A DNA stretch of 37,670 bases from Burkholderiales bacterium (GTDB taxonomy: Bacteria > Pseudomonadota > Gammaproteobacteria > Burkholderiales > Casimicrobiaceae), in contig JAISYH010000045.1 in assembly GCA_031270015.1 (NCBI GenBank), positions 1 through 37,670 on the forward strand, written 5' to 3'. A program made the translations under genes and the position numbers. The number at the start of each line of letters is the position of its first letter. The first letter of the stretch is position 1. Positions 8,983-19,543 of the stretch are shown here, in pieces. The notes beneath the pieces are model-generated. The model was not told where the DNA came from and made no database searches. It worked only from the letters and a program-made list of their open reading frames with translations.

Positions 8983-9519
8983 ATGGCAGAACGATTGACC
9001 GTCGCCCGTCCTTACGCCGAAGCGGTGTTCGCTTTGGCGCGAGAGCAAAAACGGCTCCCTGAGTGGCTGGCGTATTTGTCGCTGCTGCGGGTGGTGGCAG
9101 AAGACGCGAAGATGAAACTTTTTTTGGGCGATCCCAATATTGCGGCGGACGAGAAAATCGCGGCAATTATAACAGTGTGCGGTAATCGGTTATCCGATGA
9201 CGGCAAGCGGTTGGTCGATGTGTTGACGCGCGCAAAAAGGATTGCATTGTTGCCGGAGATCGAAATCTTGTTTAAGGCAAGCAAAGACGCGGCGGAAGAT
9301 ACCGTGCAGGCGGCAATCGAAACGGCGTTGCCGATCGACGAGGCGCAAGTTACCGTGTTGAAAAATGTGCTCAGAGCGCGGACGGGCAAAAAAGTAGAGG
9401 CGCAAGTGTCGATCAACCCTGAGTTGATCGGCGGTGTGCGGATCAAAGTGGGCGATCAAATCATTGACGCCTCAGTGCAGGGACGTCTCGCGCAGATGGC
9501 GCAGGCGTTGCGCGCTTAA
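8983..9519 (+). CDS. atpH: ATP synthase F1 subunit delta
   Basis: A 178-residue OSCP/delta subunit linking the b stalk to the top of the alpha-beta hexamer. The N-terminal ARPYAEAVFALAREQ and the C-terminal NPELIGGVRIKVGDQIIDAS are family signatures, and the length is standard. It begins seven bases after atpF. Confidence 0.97.
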   Translation: MAERLTVARPYAEAVFALAREQKRLPEWLAYLSLLRVVAEDAKMKLFLGDPNIAADEKIAAIITVCGNRLSDDGKRLVDVLTRAKRIALLPEIEILFKASKDAAEDTVQAAIETALPIDEAQVTVLKNVLRARTGKKVEAQVSINPELIGGVRIKVGDQIIDASVQGRLAQMAQALRA

Positions 9520-9604
9520 GAGATTATTTGTTTTTAAATAAACCAGTGATGACGATCTTTCAAACAACGTTCGACATCGAGGGGAATGTGGCAAAGAGGA
9601 AACC

Positions 9605-11146
9605 ATGCAATTGAATCCTTCCGAAATCAGTGAACTGATCAAAAACAAAATTCAAAATATCGATAATCGCGTCGAAGTCAAAACGCAAGGAACCGTCATT
9701 TCGGTGACTGACGGCATTTGCCGTATTCACGGGCTTTCTGACGCGATGCAGGGCGAAATGCTCGAATTTCCGGGCAACGCTTACGGATTGGCGCTCAATT
9801 TGGAGCGCGATTCGGTCGGTTCGGTGGTGCTCGGCGAATACGAACACATTTCCGAAGGCGATATGGTGAAATGTACCGGACGTATTCTCGAAGTGCCCGT
9901 CGGTCCTGAATTGATCGGGCGCGTGGTGAACTCGCTTGGTCAACCCATCGACGGGAAAGGTCCGATTAACGCGAAGCAAACCGACGTGATCGAAAAAGTG
10001 GCGCCGGGCGTGATTGCGCGGCAATCGGTGTCACAGCCCGTACAAACCGGCTTGAAATCCATCGACGCGATGGTGCCGATTGGGCGTGGTCAGCGCGAAT
10101 TGATCATCGGCGATCGGCAAACGGGGAAAACGGCGGTGGCGATCGATACGATCATCAACCAAAAGGGCAAAGAATTAATTTGTATTTATGTGGCGATTGG
10201 TCAAAAAGCATCGTCGATCAAGAGCGTGATCAGAAAACTCGAAGAACACGGCGCGATGGAATACACGATCGTGGTCGCGGCAAGCGCGTCGGAGTCGGCG
10301 GCGATGCAATACATCGCGCCATATTCGGGTTGCACGATGGGCGAATACTTCAGAGATCGCGGACAAGACGCATTGATCATTTACGACGACTTGACCAAAC
10401 AGGCGTGGGCGTATCGGCAAGTTTCGTTGCTGTTGCGTCGCCCCCCTGGACGTGAAGCGTATCCGGGCGACGTATTTTATTTGCACTCTCGTTTGCTCGA
10501 ACGCGCGGCGCGAGTGAACGTGGAGTATGTGGAGAAATTCACGAACGGCGCAGTCAAAGGCAAGACCGGTTCGTTGACGGCGTTGCCGATCATCGAAACC
10601 CAAGCAGGTGACGTAACGGCGTTCGTGCCGACCAATGTGATTTCGATTACCGATGGGCAAATCTTTCTCGAAACCGATCTTTTCAACTCGGGTATCCGCC
10701 CGGCAATCAACGCCGGTATTTCAGTATCCCGCGTCGGCGGCGCGGCGCAGACAAAAGTAATCAAGAAATTGGGTGGCGGCGTTCGTTTGGCGTTGGCACA
10801 ATACCGCGAGTTGGCGGCATTTGCTCAATTTGCCTCCGATCTCGATGAGGCGACACGCAAACAATTGGATCGCGGACAAATGGTGACCGAATTGATGAAG
10901 CAACCTCAATATGAACCGTTGCAAGTCGCGGAAATGGCGTTGACACTTTACGCCGTCGATAAAAACTTTTTTGATGATGTGCCGGTTGAAAGAGCGTTGG
11001 CGTTTGAAACCGCTTTGCGGCAGTTCATGAAGAGTAAGTACGCGGATTTGATGGAGCGCATCGAAAAGGACAAAGATATTTCCGCCGAAGATGATAAAAC
11101 GCTAGCGGCAGCGATTGAAGACTTCAAAAAAACCGGCACTTATTGA
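9605..11146 (+). CDS. atpA: ATP synthase F1 subunit alpha
   Basis: A 513-residue non-catalytic nucleotide-binding subunit. The P-loop GDRQTGKT is at residues 169-176. The arginine-finger region [13 protein letters not shown] and the segment [13 protein letters not shown] are typical. It is collinear with the family from [13 protein letters not shown] to the C-terminal bundle. An 85-base gap separates it from atpH; the ribosome-binding site is AAAGAGGAA. Confidence 0.98.
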   Translation: MQLNPSEISELIKNKIQNIDNRVEVKTQGTVISVTDGICRIHGLSDAMQGEMLEFPGNAYGLALNLERDSVGSVVLGEYEHISEGDMVKCTGRILEVPVGPELIGRVVNSLGQPIDGKGPINAKQTDVIEKVAPGVIARQSVSQPVQTGLKSIDAMVPIGRGQRELIIGDRQTGKTAVAIDTIINQKGKELICIYVAIGQKASSIKSVIRKLEEHGAMEYTIVVAASASESAAMQYIAPYSGCTMGEYFRDRGQDALIIYDDLTKQAWAYRQVSLLLRRPPGREAYPGDVFYLHSRLLERAARVNVEYVEKFTNGAVKGKTGSLTALPIIETQAGDVTAFVPTNVISITDGQIFLETDLFNSGIRPAINAGISVSRVGGAAQTKVIKKLGGGVRLALAQYRELAAFAQFASDLDEATRKQLDRGQMVTELMKQPQYEPLQVAEMALTLYAVDKNFFDDVPVERALAFETALRQFMKSKYADLMERIEKDKDISAEDDKTLAAAIEDFKKTGTY

Positions 11147-11179
11147 TTGATAGAGCGGCGAGCGACAGAGTAAACGGCG

Positions 11180-12070
11180 ATGGCAGGATCAAAAGAAATT
11201 CGCAACAAGATCAAGAGCGTGCAGAATACGCGCAAGATCACCAAAGCGATGGAAATGGTAGCGGCGTCCAAAATGAAAAAGGCGCAGGATCGTATGCGCG
11301 CTTCGCGTCCATATCTTGAGAGGATGTTTTATATCGCCTCGCACGTCGCGCAGGCAAATACTGAATATAAGCATCCGTTTTTAGTGAAACGCGAAACGGT
11401 CAAGTGCGTCGCCGCTGTCGTCATGACCACTGACAAAGGCTTGTGCGGCGGCTTGAATACCAATATTTTGCGGATGGTTTTGAACCAACACAAAAGATGG
11501 ATTGCCGAAGGCAAAGACGTTCAATATGTCGCCATCGGCAATAAAGGCGCCGGTTTTTTGGGGCGAATGGGCGCGAATGTGGTGTCGAGTGTCACGCATT
11601 TGGGCGATGTGCCGCACATCGAACGCTTGATCGGTCCGTTGAAACCGGTTTTTGATGGTTATATCAAAGGTAGCATTGACGAAGTTTATTTGTTTTCGAC
11701 GGGTTTTGTGAACACGATGAAGCAAATGTCTCGCTCGGAATTGCTGTTGCCGATTCCGAAAGAGTTCGTCACGCCGACTGGCGATGTGAGGAAAGCGGAA
11801 GCGCAGACGGGATTTTGGGATTATATTTACGAGCCCGATGCTAAAGTGTTGTTGGACGGCGTGATGCGGCGTTATATCGAAGCGCAAATTTATCAGGTGT
11901 TGGCGGAAAACATGGCATCGGAACAGTCGGCGCGGATGGTGGCGATGAAATCGGCGTCGGATAACGCAAACAAAATCATCAGCGAATTGCAACTGGTGTA
12001 TAACAAAACGCGGCAAGCGGCGATTACGCAAGAGTTGACGGAGATCGTCGGCGGCGCAGCAGCAGTGTAA
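11180..12070 (+). CDS. atpG: ATP synthase F1 subunit gamma
   Basis: A 296-residue central-stalk subunit. The N-terminal helix ([20 protein letters not shown], then [14 protein letters not shown]) and the C-terminal helix ([18 protein letters not shown]) form the rotor coiled coil. [11 protein letters not shown] is the conserved middle motif. Length is close to the E. coli 287. Confidence 0.98.
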   Translation: MAGSKEIRNKIKSVQNTRKITKAMEMVAASKMKKAQDRMRASRPYLERMFYIASHVAQANTEYKHPFLVKRETVKCVAAVVMTTDKGLCGGLNTNILRMVLNQHKRWIAEGKDVQYVAIGNKGAGFLGRMGANVVSSVTHLGDVPHIERLIGPLKPVFDGYIKGSIDEVYLFSTGFVNTMKQMSRSELLLPIPKEFVTPTGDVRKAEAQTGFWDYIYEPDAKVLLDGVMRRYIEAQIYQVLAENMASEQSARMVAMKSASDNANKIISELQLVYNKTRQAAITQELTEIVGGAAAV

Positions 12071-12086
12071 TGTAGTGATCAAGTAA

Positions 12087-13499
<1,413 letters not shown>

Positions 13500-13520
13500 T
13501 CGTAAGACGAAGGAAGTGCC

Positions 13521-13952
13521 ATGAAAAGCACATTGCGGGTTGATGTCGTGAGCGCCGAAGAGTTGATTTTCTCCGGCGAAGCGGAGTTTGTCGCGTTGCC
13601 CGGTGTTGAAGGCGAGCTGGGCATTTTGCCGCGTCACACGCCGTTATTGACTCAAGTCAAGCCGGGCGCGGTACGTATCAAGCTTCCGAATCAAGAGCAA
13701 GAAGAAGTGATTTTTGTTCAGGGCGGTTTTCTTGAAGTGCAGCCGCGCTTCGTAACGGTGCTTGCCGATACCGCGATTCGCGCGAAAGACTTGGACGAAA
13801 AAGCCGCGCAAGAAGCGCAGCGACGCGCTGAAGAAGCCATGGCAAACCGCCGTTCCAAAGAAGGTATGGTTCAAGCGGAAGCGGAACTTTCGGCGGCGGT
13901 TGCGCAGATGGAAATTCTACGCAAATACAAAAATCGGGCGGAAACGAGATAA
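13521..13952 (+). CDS. atpC: ATP synthase F1 subunit epsilon
   Basis: A 143-residue subunit: an N-terminal beta sandwich ([39 protein letters not shown]) and a C-terminal two-helix part rich in Ala, Glu and Arg that inhibits ATP hydrolysis. It is last in the operon and is followed within 20 bases by a strong terminator. Confidence 0.97.
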   Translation: MKSTLRVDVVSAEELIFSGEAEFVALPGVEGELGILPRHTPLLTQVKPGAVRIKLPNQEQEEVIFVQGGFLEVQPRFVTVLADTAIRAKDLDEKAAQEAQRRAEEAMANRRSKEGMVQAEAELSAAVAQMEILRKYKNRAETR

Positions 13953-13971
13953 ATGGTTGCCGTTTTTCGTA

Positions 13972-14000
13972 AAAAAGAGCAGGGGATTCCTGCTCTTTTT
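13972..14000 (+). terminator. Rho-independent terminator of the atp operon
   Basis: AAAAAGAGCAGG (13972-13983) pairs perfectly with CCTGCTCTTTTT (13989-14000) around a five-base loop. The T-run forms the distal arm, as in typical intrinsic terminators. Confidence 0.85.
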
Positions 14001-14134
14001 GTTGGCAAAAAGCGACGCAATTTGGCGACAAAATAGCGTCTACTAGTCATGACGCAGTATCTGAGGTACATTACACGCTGTTGTTGTTGAGGCGAGATGT
14101 GTGATCACCTTTTCAAAAAAGAAATGAGTCTTCA

Positions 14135-14986
14135 ATGAGCGCTTTGTCTTCTTTTTCATTTACCAAAATGCACGGATTGGGCAATGATTTCGTCTTGCTT
14201 GACGGTTATACACAACCCATGCATTTGAATCCCGATATGATTCGGGAGTTGGCGCATCGTCGGTTGGGTGTCGGTTGCGATCAAGTGCTGGTTGCCGAAA
14301 AGCCGTCCAAAAAAGAAGCCGACTTTTTTTACCGCATCTACAACAGCAATGGCAGCGAGGCGAGACAATGCGGCAATGGCGCGCGTTGTTTTGCTATTTT
14401 CGTTTATACGCAGGGATTGACTGACAAACGCCATCTCAAATTACAAACGTCGACGTCGATGATCGAAGCGCATATCGAGGACAATGGCGAAGTCAGCGTC
14501 GATATGGGCGAACCGTGTTTTGCGCCGGAAACTTTGCCGTTTACCGGCGGATTGGGCGCGATCGTCGAATCGCTCGACTTGCTGGGCGAGAGCGTACCGA
14601 TCACCGCGCTTTCAATGGGTAATCCACATGCCGTGCAAATTGTGCCTAATGTCGCGGAAGCGCCGGTGTTGACGCAAGGTCCGTTCATTGAAACACATGT
14701 GCGTTTTCCCGATGGCGTGAATGCTGGCTATGCGCAAATTCTGGATCGTGAGCGCATCCGCATTCGTGTGTGGGAGCGAGGCGCCGGTGAAACGTTGGCG
14801 TGTGGTACGGGCGCATGCGCCGCTGTGGTAACCGGTATTCGGCGCGGTTTGCTGGATAGAAAAGTCTCGGTCGAAACCAGCGGCGGTTTTCTTTCCGTCA
14901 ATTGGCTTGCCGATCAGTCATCGGTAATTTTGCGCGGTCCAGCGACAACCACGTTTGAAGGAACGTGGCGACCATCATTCACTTGA
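14135..14986 (+). CDS. dapF: Diaminopimelate epimerase
   Basis: A 283-residue PLP-independent epimerase converting LL- to meso-diaminopimelate for lysine and peptidoglycan. The two catalytic cysteines are visible: Cys79 in NSNGSEARQCGNGARC and Cys223 in GAGETLACGTGACA. KMHGLGNDFVLLD is the family's N-terminal signature. It lies alone after the atp terminator and is followed by the DUF484 gene, a common dapF partner. Confidence 0.97.
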   Translation: MSALSSFSFTKMHGLGNDFVLLDGYTQPMHLNPDMIRELAHRRLGVGCDQVLVAEKPSKKEADFFYRIYNSNGSEARQCGNGARCFAIFVYTQGLTDKRHLKLQTSTSMIEAHIEDNGEVSVDMGEPCFAPETLPFTGGLGAIVESLDLLGESVPITALSMGNPHAVQIVPNVAEAPVLTQGPFIETHVRFPDGVNAGYAQILDRERIRIRVWERGAGETLACGTGACAAVVTGIRRGLLDRKVSVETSGGFLSVNWLADQSSVILRGPATTTFEGTWRPSFT

Positions 14987-15000
14987 AACCACGGCTCATC

Positions 15001-15678
15001 ATGAATCCGAATGTCGTCATCGAGTTCTTACGTGAACACCCGAATTTTCTCGAAGAAAACGCTCATCTTCTTCTCGATCCGCTCGATGGGCAAGATAGCA
15101 GCGTTTTTTCGCTGACCGAAAGACAAAACCAAAAATTGCGTGAAAGAAACGCGCAGTTGGAGGCGCAGATCAGAAAGCTGGTGCGTCTCGGCGGGGAAAA
15201 TGATCAAATCAGCGAAAAACTGCACCGTGTCGTGCTGGCTTTTTTCGTTGCCGATTCTCTGGCGGCGACGTTGGAAATATTGAAAAAAACGCTTAAAGAA
15301 GATTTTCAAGTGCCTACCGTGGTCATCCGTTTATGGGCGGCGAAGAATAAAGAAGCGATTTCCATGATGCCCGTGTCTCGGGAAGTGCGGGAATACGCCG
15401 ATAAACTCGACGCGCCCTATTGTGGGCGTGAAACTTCGCAAGAAATCCGCGGCTGGTTTCAGGAAGAAAAAGAAAAGGTAGGCTCGTTTGCGCTGATTCC
15501 GTTGCGGACGGCGCAGACGTTCGGAATACTGGCGTTGGCGAGTCCCGACGAAGCGCGGTTTCACGCGGGCATGGGGACTTTCTTTCTGACACGGTTGTCC
15601 GAACTCGCCAGCGTGGCGCTGGCGCGTTATCTGCCGGTGGAAAAGATGGAAAGCGCGCTCGCCGGAACGGAAAGATGA
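15001..15678 (+). CDS. DUF484 family protein
   Basis: A 225-residue cytoplasmic protein of the DUF484 family, predicted from the fold to contain a GAF-like domain; its role is not established. The N-terminus MNPNVVIEFLREHPNFLEEN, followed by a coiled coil (RQNQKLRERNAQLEAQIRKL), is family-typical. The C-terminal part holds FALIPLRTAQTFGILALASP. I chose ATG 15001, 15 bases after dapF; the in-frame GTG at 14965 overlaps dapF and adds residues not seen in the family. In enterobacteria this gene sits between dapF and xerC; here xerC is missing and parB follows. Confidence 0.88.
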   Translation: MNPNVVIEFLREHPNFLEENAHLLLDPLDGQDSSVFSLTERQNQKLRERNAQLEAQIRKLVRLGGENDQISEKLHRVVLAFFVADSLAATLEILKKTLKEDFQVPTVVIRLWAAKNKEAISMMPVSREVREYADKLDAPYCGRETSQEIRGWFQEEKEKVGSFALIPLRTAQTFGILALASPDEARFHAGMGTFFLTRLSELASVALARYLPVEKMESALAGTER

Positions 15679-15723
15679 TTGACGGCATCAAAACGGCGCG
15701 CGAAAAGCCACATCGGTGATGAC

Positions 15724-16587
15724 ATGATACGACCCAAAAAAGGATTAGGTCGCGGACTCGACGCTCTGTTGGTCGTACCGGAAGCAGAGGAGAATGCCGC
15801 TGTTTCAGAATTACAGACCGTCGAGATCACGCGCTTGCGGTCGGGCAAATATCAGCCGCGCACACGGATGGACGAAGCCTCACTCGAAGAGCTTGCCGCG
15901 TCGATTCGTGAGCAAGGAGTGATGCAGCCGATCATCGTGCGCGAAATCGACGGCGGGTATTATGAGATCATCGCGGGCGAACGGCGTTGGCGCGCCGCGC
16001 AGCGGGCGGGACTCAAAGAAACGCCGGTATTGATTAAAAAAAACATTCCCGATCAAACGGCGTTAGCGTGGTCGCTGATCGAAAACATCCAACGCGAAGA
16101 TTTGAATCCGTTGGAAGAAGCGCAGGGATTGCATCGCCTGATTTCCGAATTTTCATTGAAACATGAGGATGCCGCGAAAGCGATAGGGCGATCGCGCAGC
16201 GCCGTGACCAATTTGCTGCGCTTATTGCAATTGGCGAAATCCGTGCAACAGCATCTAGCCGAAGGGCGTCTCGAAATGGGACATGCGCGCGCGTTGTTGC
16301 CGTTGCCGGAGCCGCAACAAGAATTGGCGGCAACGCGCATTATCCGCGATGCGATGAGCGTCCGCGACACGGAACGGTTGGCGCAAAAAATGCAAAAGCT
16401 CGCCGACGATGGCAAAAAAACCAAGAGTAAAAAACACGACATCGATACCGCGCGGCTCGAAGAAGAATTGTCGAATGCGCTGGCGGCAAAAGTGCGCATC
16501 GAAACTGATAAAAGGGGCGGCGGCAAAGTCATCATACATTACGCTAACCTTGACATATTGGAAGGGATCTTGGCGCGTCTGCGCTGA
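15724..16587 (+). CDS. parB: Chromosome-partitioning protein ParB
   Basis: A 287-residue ParB/Spo0J-type CTPase clamp that loads at parS and spreads on DNA. RPKKGLGRGLDALL is the conserved N-terminus that contacts ParA. GKYQPRTRMDEASLEELAAS, the CTP-binding GERRWRA and ENIQREDLNPLEEA follow, then the helix-turn-helix (DAAKAIGRSRSAVTNLLRL). A dimerisation domain ends the protein. ATG 15724 is preferred over the TTG at 15679. parA is not in the window, and I found no full parS 16-mer, so any partner and sites must lie elsewhere. Confidence 0.93.
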   Translation: MIRPKKGLGRGLDALLVVPEAEENAAVSELQTVEITRLRSGKYQPRTRMDEASLEELAASIREQGVMQPIIVREIDGGYYEIIAGERRWRAAQRAGLKETPVLIKKNIPDQTALAWSLIENIQREDLNPLEEAQGLHRLISEFSLKHEDAAKAIGRSRSAVTNLLRLLQLAKSVQQHLAEGRLEMGHARALLPLPEPQQELAATRIIRDAMSVRDTERLAQKMQKLADDGKKTKSKKHDIDTARLEEELSNALAAKVRIETDKRGGGKVIIHYANLDILEGILARLR

Positions 16588-16603
16588 TGATTGGAGAAAA
16601 GCG

Positions 16604-16846
16604 ATGGCGACATCGATACATGGACACCAAGTCATGCGCATGATCATTGCGTCGGGGCGCGCTTGGTCACGTGATGAACTCATTGCCGCGATCGAAAAAG
16701 AATTTGGCGCCGACGCGCATTTTCATACTTGTTCGGCGAACGACATGAACGCTGAAGAAATGATTCGCTTTCTCGAAAAACGCGGAAAACTGACCGACAG
16801 CGGCGCGGGATTGACGACCAGCGTGGAACATATTTGCGATCATTAG
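16604..16846 (+). CDS. YecH-like metal-binding small protein
   Basis: An 80-residue protein closely resembling E. coli YecH (79 residues; DUF2492): SIHGHQVMRMIIASG at the N-terminus, FHTCSANDMNAEEMIRFLEK in the middle, and a terminal HICDH. The conserved His and Cys residues (HGH, HTC, CDH) suggest metal binding. The ATG at 16604 follows GGAGAAAAGCG. Function is not established. Confidence 0.85.
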   Translation: MATSIHGHQVMRMIIASGRAWSRDELIAAIEKEFGADAHFHTCSANDMNAEEMIRFLEKRGKLTDSGAGLTTSVEHICDH

Positions 16847-16987
16847 TTTTTTGATTAAGAAGAAAATAAGGATTTTGTATGGTTTGATCTTCTTGTTTTC
16901 GAGTTTTCTTTTCTCTTCTACTGCGAAAAATTCCGCTCATCAATAGTTCATTTTTATGAGACGCCATGCTACTGAGCAATGATATTC

Positions 16988-17026
16988 AAAAACGAAAAAG
17001 GAAGGTAACTCGTTTTTTTCGTTTTT
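16988..17026 (-). terminator. A+T-rich hairpin at the 3' end of ptsI
   Basis: AAAAACGAAAAA (16988-16999) pairs with TTTTTCGTTTTT (17015-17026). It starts at the ptsI stop codon and would work in both orientations, between the convergent yecH-like gene and ptsI. The stem has only one C-G pair of each orientation, so strength is doubtful. Confidence 0.35.
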
Positions 17027-18776
17027 AGCTTTGGTTCAGTTGCTCGATGAGCGCTCGCGTTTTGAGCGAACTGTTACTGCGCAAAATGCGGGCGATCGAT
17101 TTTTTCTGCGCGCCAAGATCAGTATTAAGGATGCGTTCTTTGACGGCTAATAAAGTCGAAGCGGACATCGAAAAATGACGTAACCCCAGACCAAGCAGCA
17201 ACCGCGTCATTTCAGGGTCGCCCGCCATCTCGCCACACATCGACACAGGAATTTTTGCTTTTTCCGCGTGTTTGAGAACGTGTGACAACAAACGCAGCAT
17301 CGCCGGATGTACGGGGTCGTAAAGCCGTGAGACCGCCTGATCAGAGCGATCGACCGCCAGCAAATATTGCACGAGATCATTCGTGCCTATGGACAAAAAC
17401 GAAAAACGTTTCAAAAACGGCTCAATGGCGATGGCGGCGGACGGGACTTCGATCATCGCGCCGATGTCGATATTGCGGTCGTAGGCAACGCCTTCTTCAT
17501 CAAGCGTTTTTTTAACGCCATCGATGATATCGAGCGCCTGCCTGATTTCTTCGGCGGACGAGAGCAACGGAATCATCATTTTGAGATTGCCGAAAACGGA
17601 CGCGCGTAAAATAGCGCGAAGTTGCGTCGTGAACAACGCTTGCTCAGCAAAACACAGTCGGATGGCGCGCAAACCGAGCGCGGGATTAGGCATCACTCGC
17701 GCCAGACTGTCGATACCGGCGTGAATTTTATCCGCGCCCAAATCGAGGGTGCGCAAAATTACTGGCTTGCCTTTCATGCCGCGTACGACGCGCCGGTACG
17801 CTAAAAACTGCGTGCGCTCGTCGGGCAATTCTTCGCGGTTGAGATAAAGAAACTCGGTACGGAACAAACCGATGCCTTGCGCGCCGACTTTTTGCGCGGC
17901 GGTGAAGTTATCGGGCATTTCGATGTTGATGAACAGCGAAGTCTCGACGCCATCTTTGGTTTTCGGACGGCGGCGCACCAGGGACATCAAGGCTTCGCGC
18001 CGTTCCTTTTGTTGCTGGTAACGTTCGCGGTATTGCGCGAGCACCGCACGACTCGGATTAACGATGATACTGCCCGAATCGCCATCGACGATGACCATTT
18101 CACCTTCGCGTATGAGTTGTCGCGCTAAACGCAGACCGGATAACGCTGGTACGCCCAAACTGCGAGCGACGATCGCAGTGTGCGAGGTTGCGCCGCCGAG
18201 ATCGGTGACGAACGCGGCAAAACGGTGGTATTTGTATTGCAACACGTCCGCTGGCGAAAGGTCGTGAGCAACCAAAATCGTGTGTGACTCGACGCCGACG
18301 TCGGGCGCGGCGACGCCGACATGACCTGTCAATTGTTTTAAGACGCGCTCGACGACTTGCATGATGTCGAATTTACGTTCGCGCAGATACTCGTCTTCGA
18401 TTTGATCGAATTGCGCGAGCCAAGCATCCATTTGTTGGACCAACGCCCATTCGGCGTTGCAGCCGTGTTCGACGATATAAGCTTTAGTGTTCTCGGACAG
18501 CGCGTCGTCGTTCAACAGTGTTTCTTGAATGTCGATGAACGCCTCAATATCATCAGCGAGTTCGCTGGTTGCCATTTCGTCACGCAGCGCGCGCAGTTCG
18601 TTGCGTACGCCCGCGATGGCAAGGTCGAGACGGTTCACCTCGTCGGTGATATGAGCGGGATCGATCTGATATTGCGAAACATCGAGTGTCGCGTGAGAAA
18701 CGAGTTTGGTACGCCCAATGGCGATACCACCGGAAACGCCGATACCGTACAAAGAAAAATTACTGGTCGTCGTCAT
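17025..18776 (-). CDS. ptsI: PTS enzyme I, phosphoenolpyruvate-protein phosphotransferase
   Basis: A 583-residue enzyme I that passes phosphate from PEP to HPr. The phosphorylated His199 lies in GGATSHTAIVARSLGVPAL, and the C-terminal PEP site shows VSMCGEMAGDPEMTRLLLGL with the conserved Cys. NIDIGAMIEVPSAAI and LSIGTNDLVQYLLAVDR are family signatures. It is the last gene of the pepE-gshB-EIIA-HPr-ptsI series, 27 bases after HPr. No sugar-specific EIIB or EIIC is nearby, so a regulatory PTS is likely. Confidence 0.97.
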   Translation of the reverse strand: MTTTSNFSLYGIGVSGGIAIGRTKLVSHATLDVSQYQIDPAHITDEVNRLDLAIAGVRNELRALRDEMATSELADDIEAFIDIQETLLNDDALSENTKAYIVEHGCNAEWALVQQMDAWLAQFDQIEDEYLRERKFDIMQVVERVLKQLTGHVGVAAPDVGVESHTILVAHDLSPADVLQYKYHRFAAFVTDLGGATSHTAIVARSLGVPALSGLRLARQLIREGEMVIVDGDSGSIIVNPSRAVLAQYRERYQQQKERREALMSLVRRRPKTKDGVETSLFINIEMPDNFTAAQKVGAQGIGLFRTEFLYLNREELPDERTQFLAYRRVVRGMKGKPVILRTLDLGADKIHAGIDSLARVMPNPALGLRAIRLCFAEQALFTTQLRAILRASVFGNLKMMIPLLSSAEEIRQALDIIDGVKKTLDEEGVAYDRNIDIGAMIEVPSAAIAIEPFLKRFSFLSIGTNDLVQYLLAVDRSDQAVSRLYDPVHPAMLRLLSHVLKHAEKAKIPVSMCGEMAGDPEMTRLLLGLGLRHFSMSASTLLAVKERILNTDLGAQKKSIARILRSNSSLKTRALIEQLNQS

Positions 18777-18803
18777 ACGCGCAAATCAAATAAGGGTGCA
18801 TCT

Positions 18804-19079
18804 TTATTCGCCTTCGCCGAAATAATCGTTGATTAACGCCACCAGCGCATCCATCGCTTCCTTTTCTTGTTGCCCGCTGGTTTCGAGCGTGACGACCGAT
18901 CCGCGCCCCGCTGCTAGCATCATCACGCCCATAATACTTTTTGCGTTGACACGTCGTCCGTTACGCTCCATGAAAATATCGCACGAAAAACGAGACGCCA
19001 GTTGCGTCAGTTTTGCCGAAGCGCGCGCATGCAATCCAAGCTTATTGACGATTTCGACATCACGATGTAGCACAATCAT
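18804..19079 (-). CDS. ptsH: Phosphocarrier protein HPr
   Basis: A 91-residue HPr. The active His17 is in NKLGLHARASAKL, and Ser48 in NAKSIMGVMMLAA matches the site used by HPr kinase in organisms that have it. The start overlaps the EIIA stop as ATGA. Confidence 0.95.
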   Translation of the reverse strand: MIVLHRDVEIVNKLGLHARASAKLTQLASRFSCDIFMERNGRRVNAKSIMGVMMLAAGRGSVVTLETSGQQEKEAMDALVALINDYFGEGE

Positions 19080-19543
19080 GTTTCCTTTTCTTCGTAACGA
19101 TCGAGAAAGAGCGTGCCTTCATGCGCGCCGGACAACGCTTTTTCGATGGTTTTTTCCAAACCCAATTCTCGGTACGTCAACGCCCGGACCAACATTGGCA
19201 CGCTAGCACCGCAGAGCAGCGCGACACGGCGTGGTTCCACCAATTGTTGAGCGACACGAAAAGGCGTCGCTCCGCAAATGTCGGTGAAGATCAAAACGCC
19301 CGCGCCGCGATCGAGTTTCTTGATTTTTTCCCGTACTTCAGCGGACAAGACGTGTATGTCGTCGCCGATTTGTGCCGACAACGCGGCGCAGTTTGGCGGT
19401 GTCTCGCCAAGCACATGTGAGAGCACATCCAAAAAAGCTTCCGCCAGCGGCGCGTGCATGAATAGCAAAACGCCTACCGGTTTTTTCGCGCCAAATGGAT
19501 TCATAGATCGACAAACACCCGCTAGAACCGAACCTCGATTCAT
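19076..19543 (-). CDS. PTS mannose-type EIIA component
   Basis: A 155-residue EIIA-Man domain protein that receives phosphate from HPr. The probable phosphorylated residue is His30 in VGVLLFMHAPLAEAFL. VLIFTDICGATPFRVAQQL and LLCGASVPMLVRAL are family motifs. Two starts are possible: ATG 19543, which overlaps the gshB stop as TAATG, or ATG 19504 (Met14), which gives the usual N-terminus just before the first strand. With no EIIB/EIIC partner, a regulatory role is inferred, as for the betaproteobacterial relatives. Confidence 0.9.
   Translation of the reverse strand: MNRGSVLAGVCRSMNPFGAKKPVGVLLFMHAPLAEAFLDVLSHVLGETPPNCAALSAQIGDDIHVLSAEVREKIKKLDRGAGVLIFTDICGATPFRVAQQLVEPRRVALLCGASVPMLVRALTYRELGLEKTIEKALSGAHEGTLFLDRYEEKET

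Noticed and set aside
13953-14134. Possible small gene between atpC and dapF
   Set aside because: The frames crossing here overlap the atp terminator and have no start signal or recognisable product.
16665-16672. TCACGTGA palindrome as a possible parS site
   Set aside because: Only the eight-base core matches; the flanks do not fit the 16-base parS consensus. A similar core near 31433 lies inside the GT41 gene.
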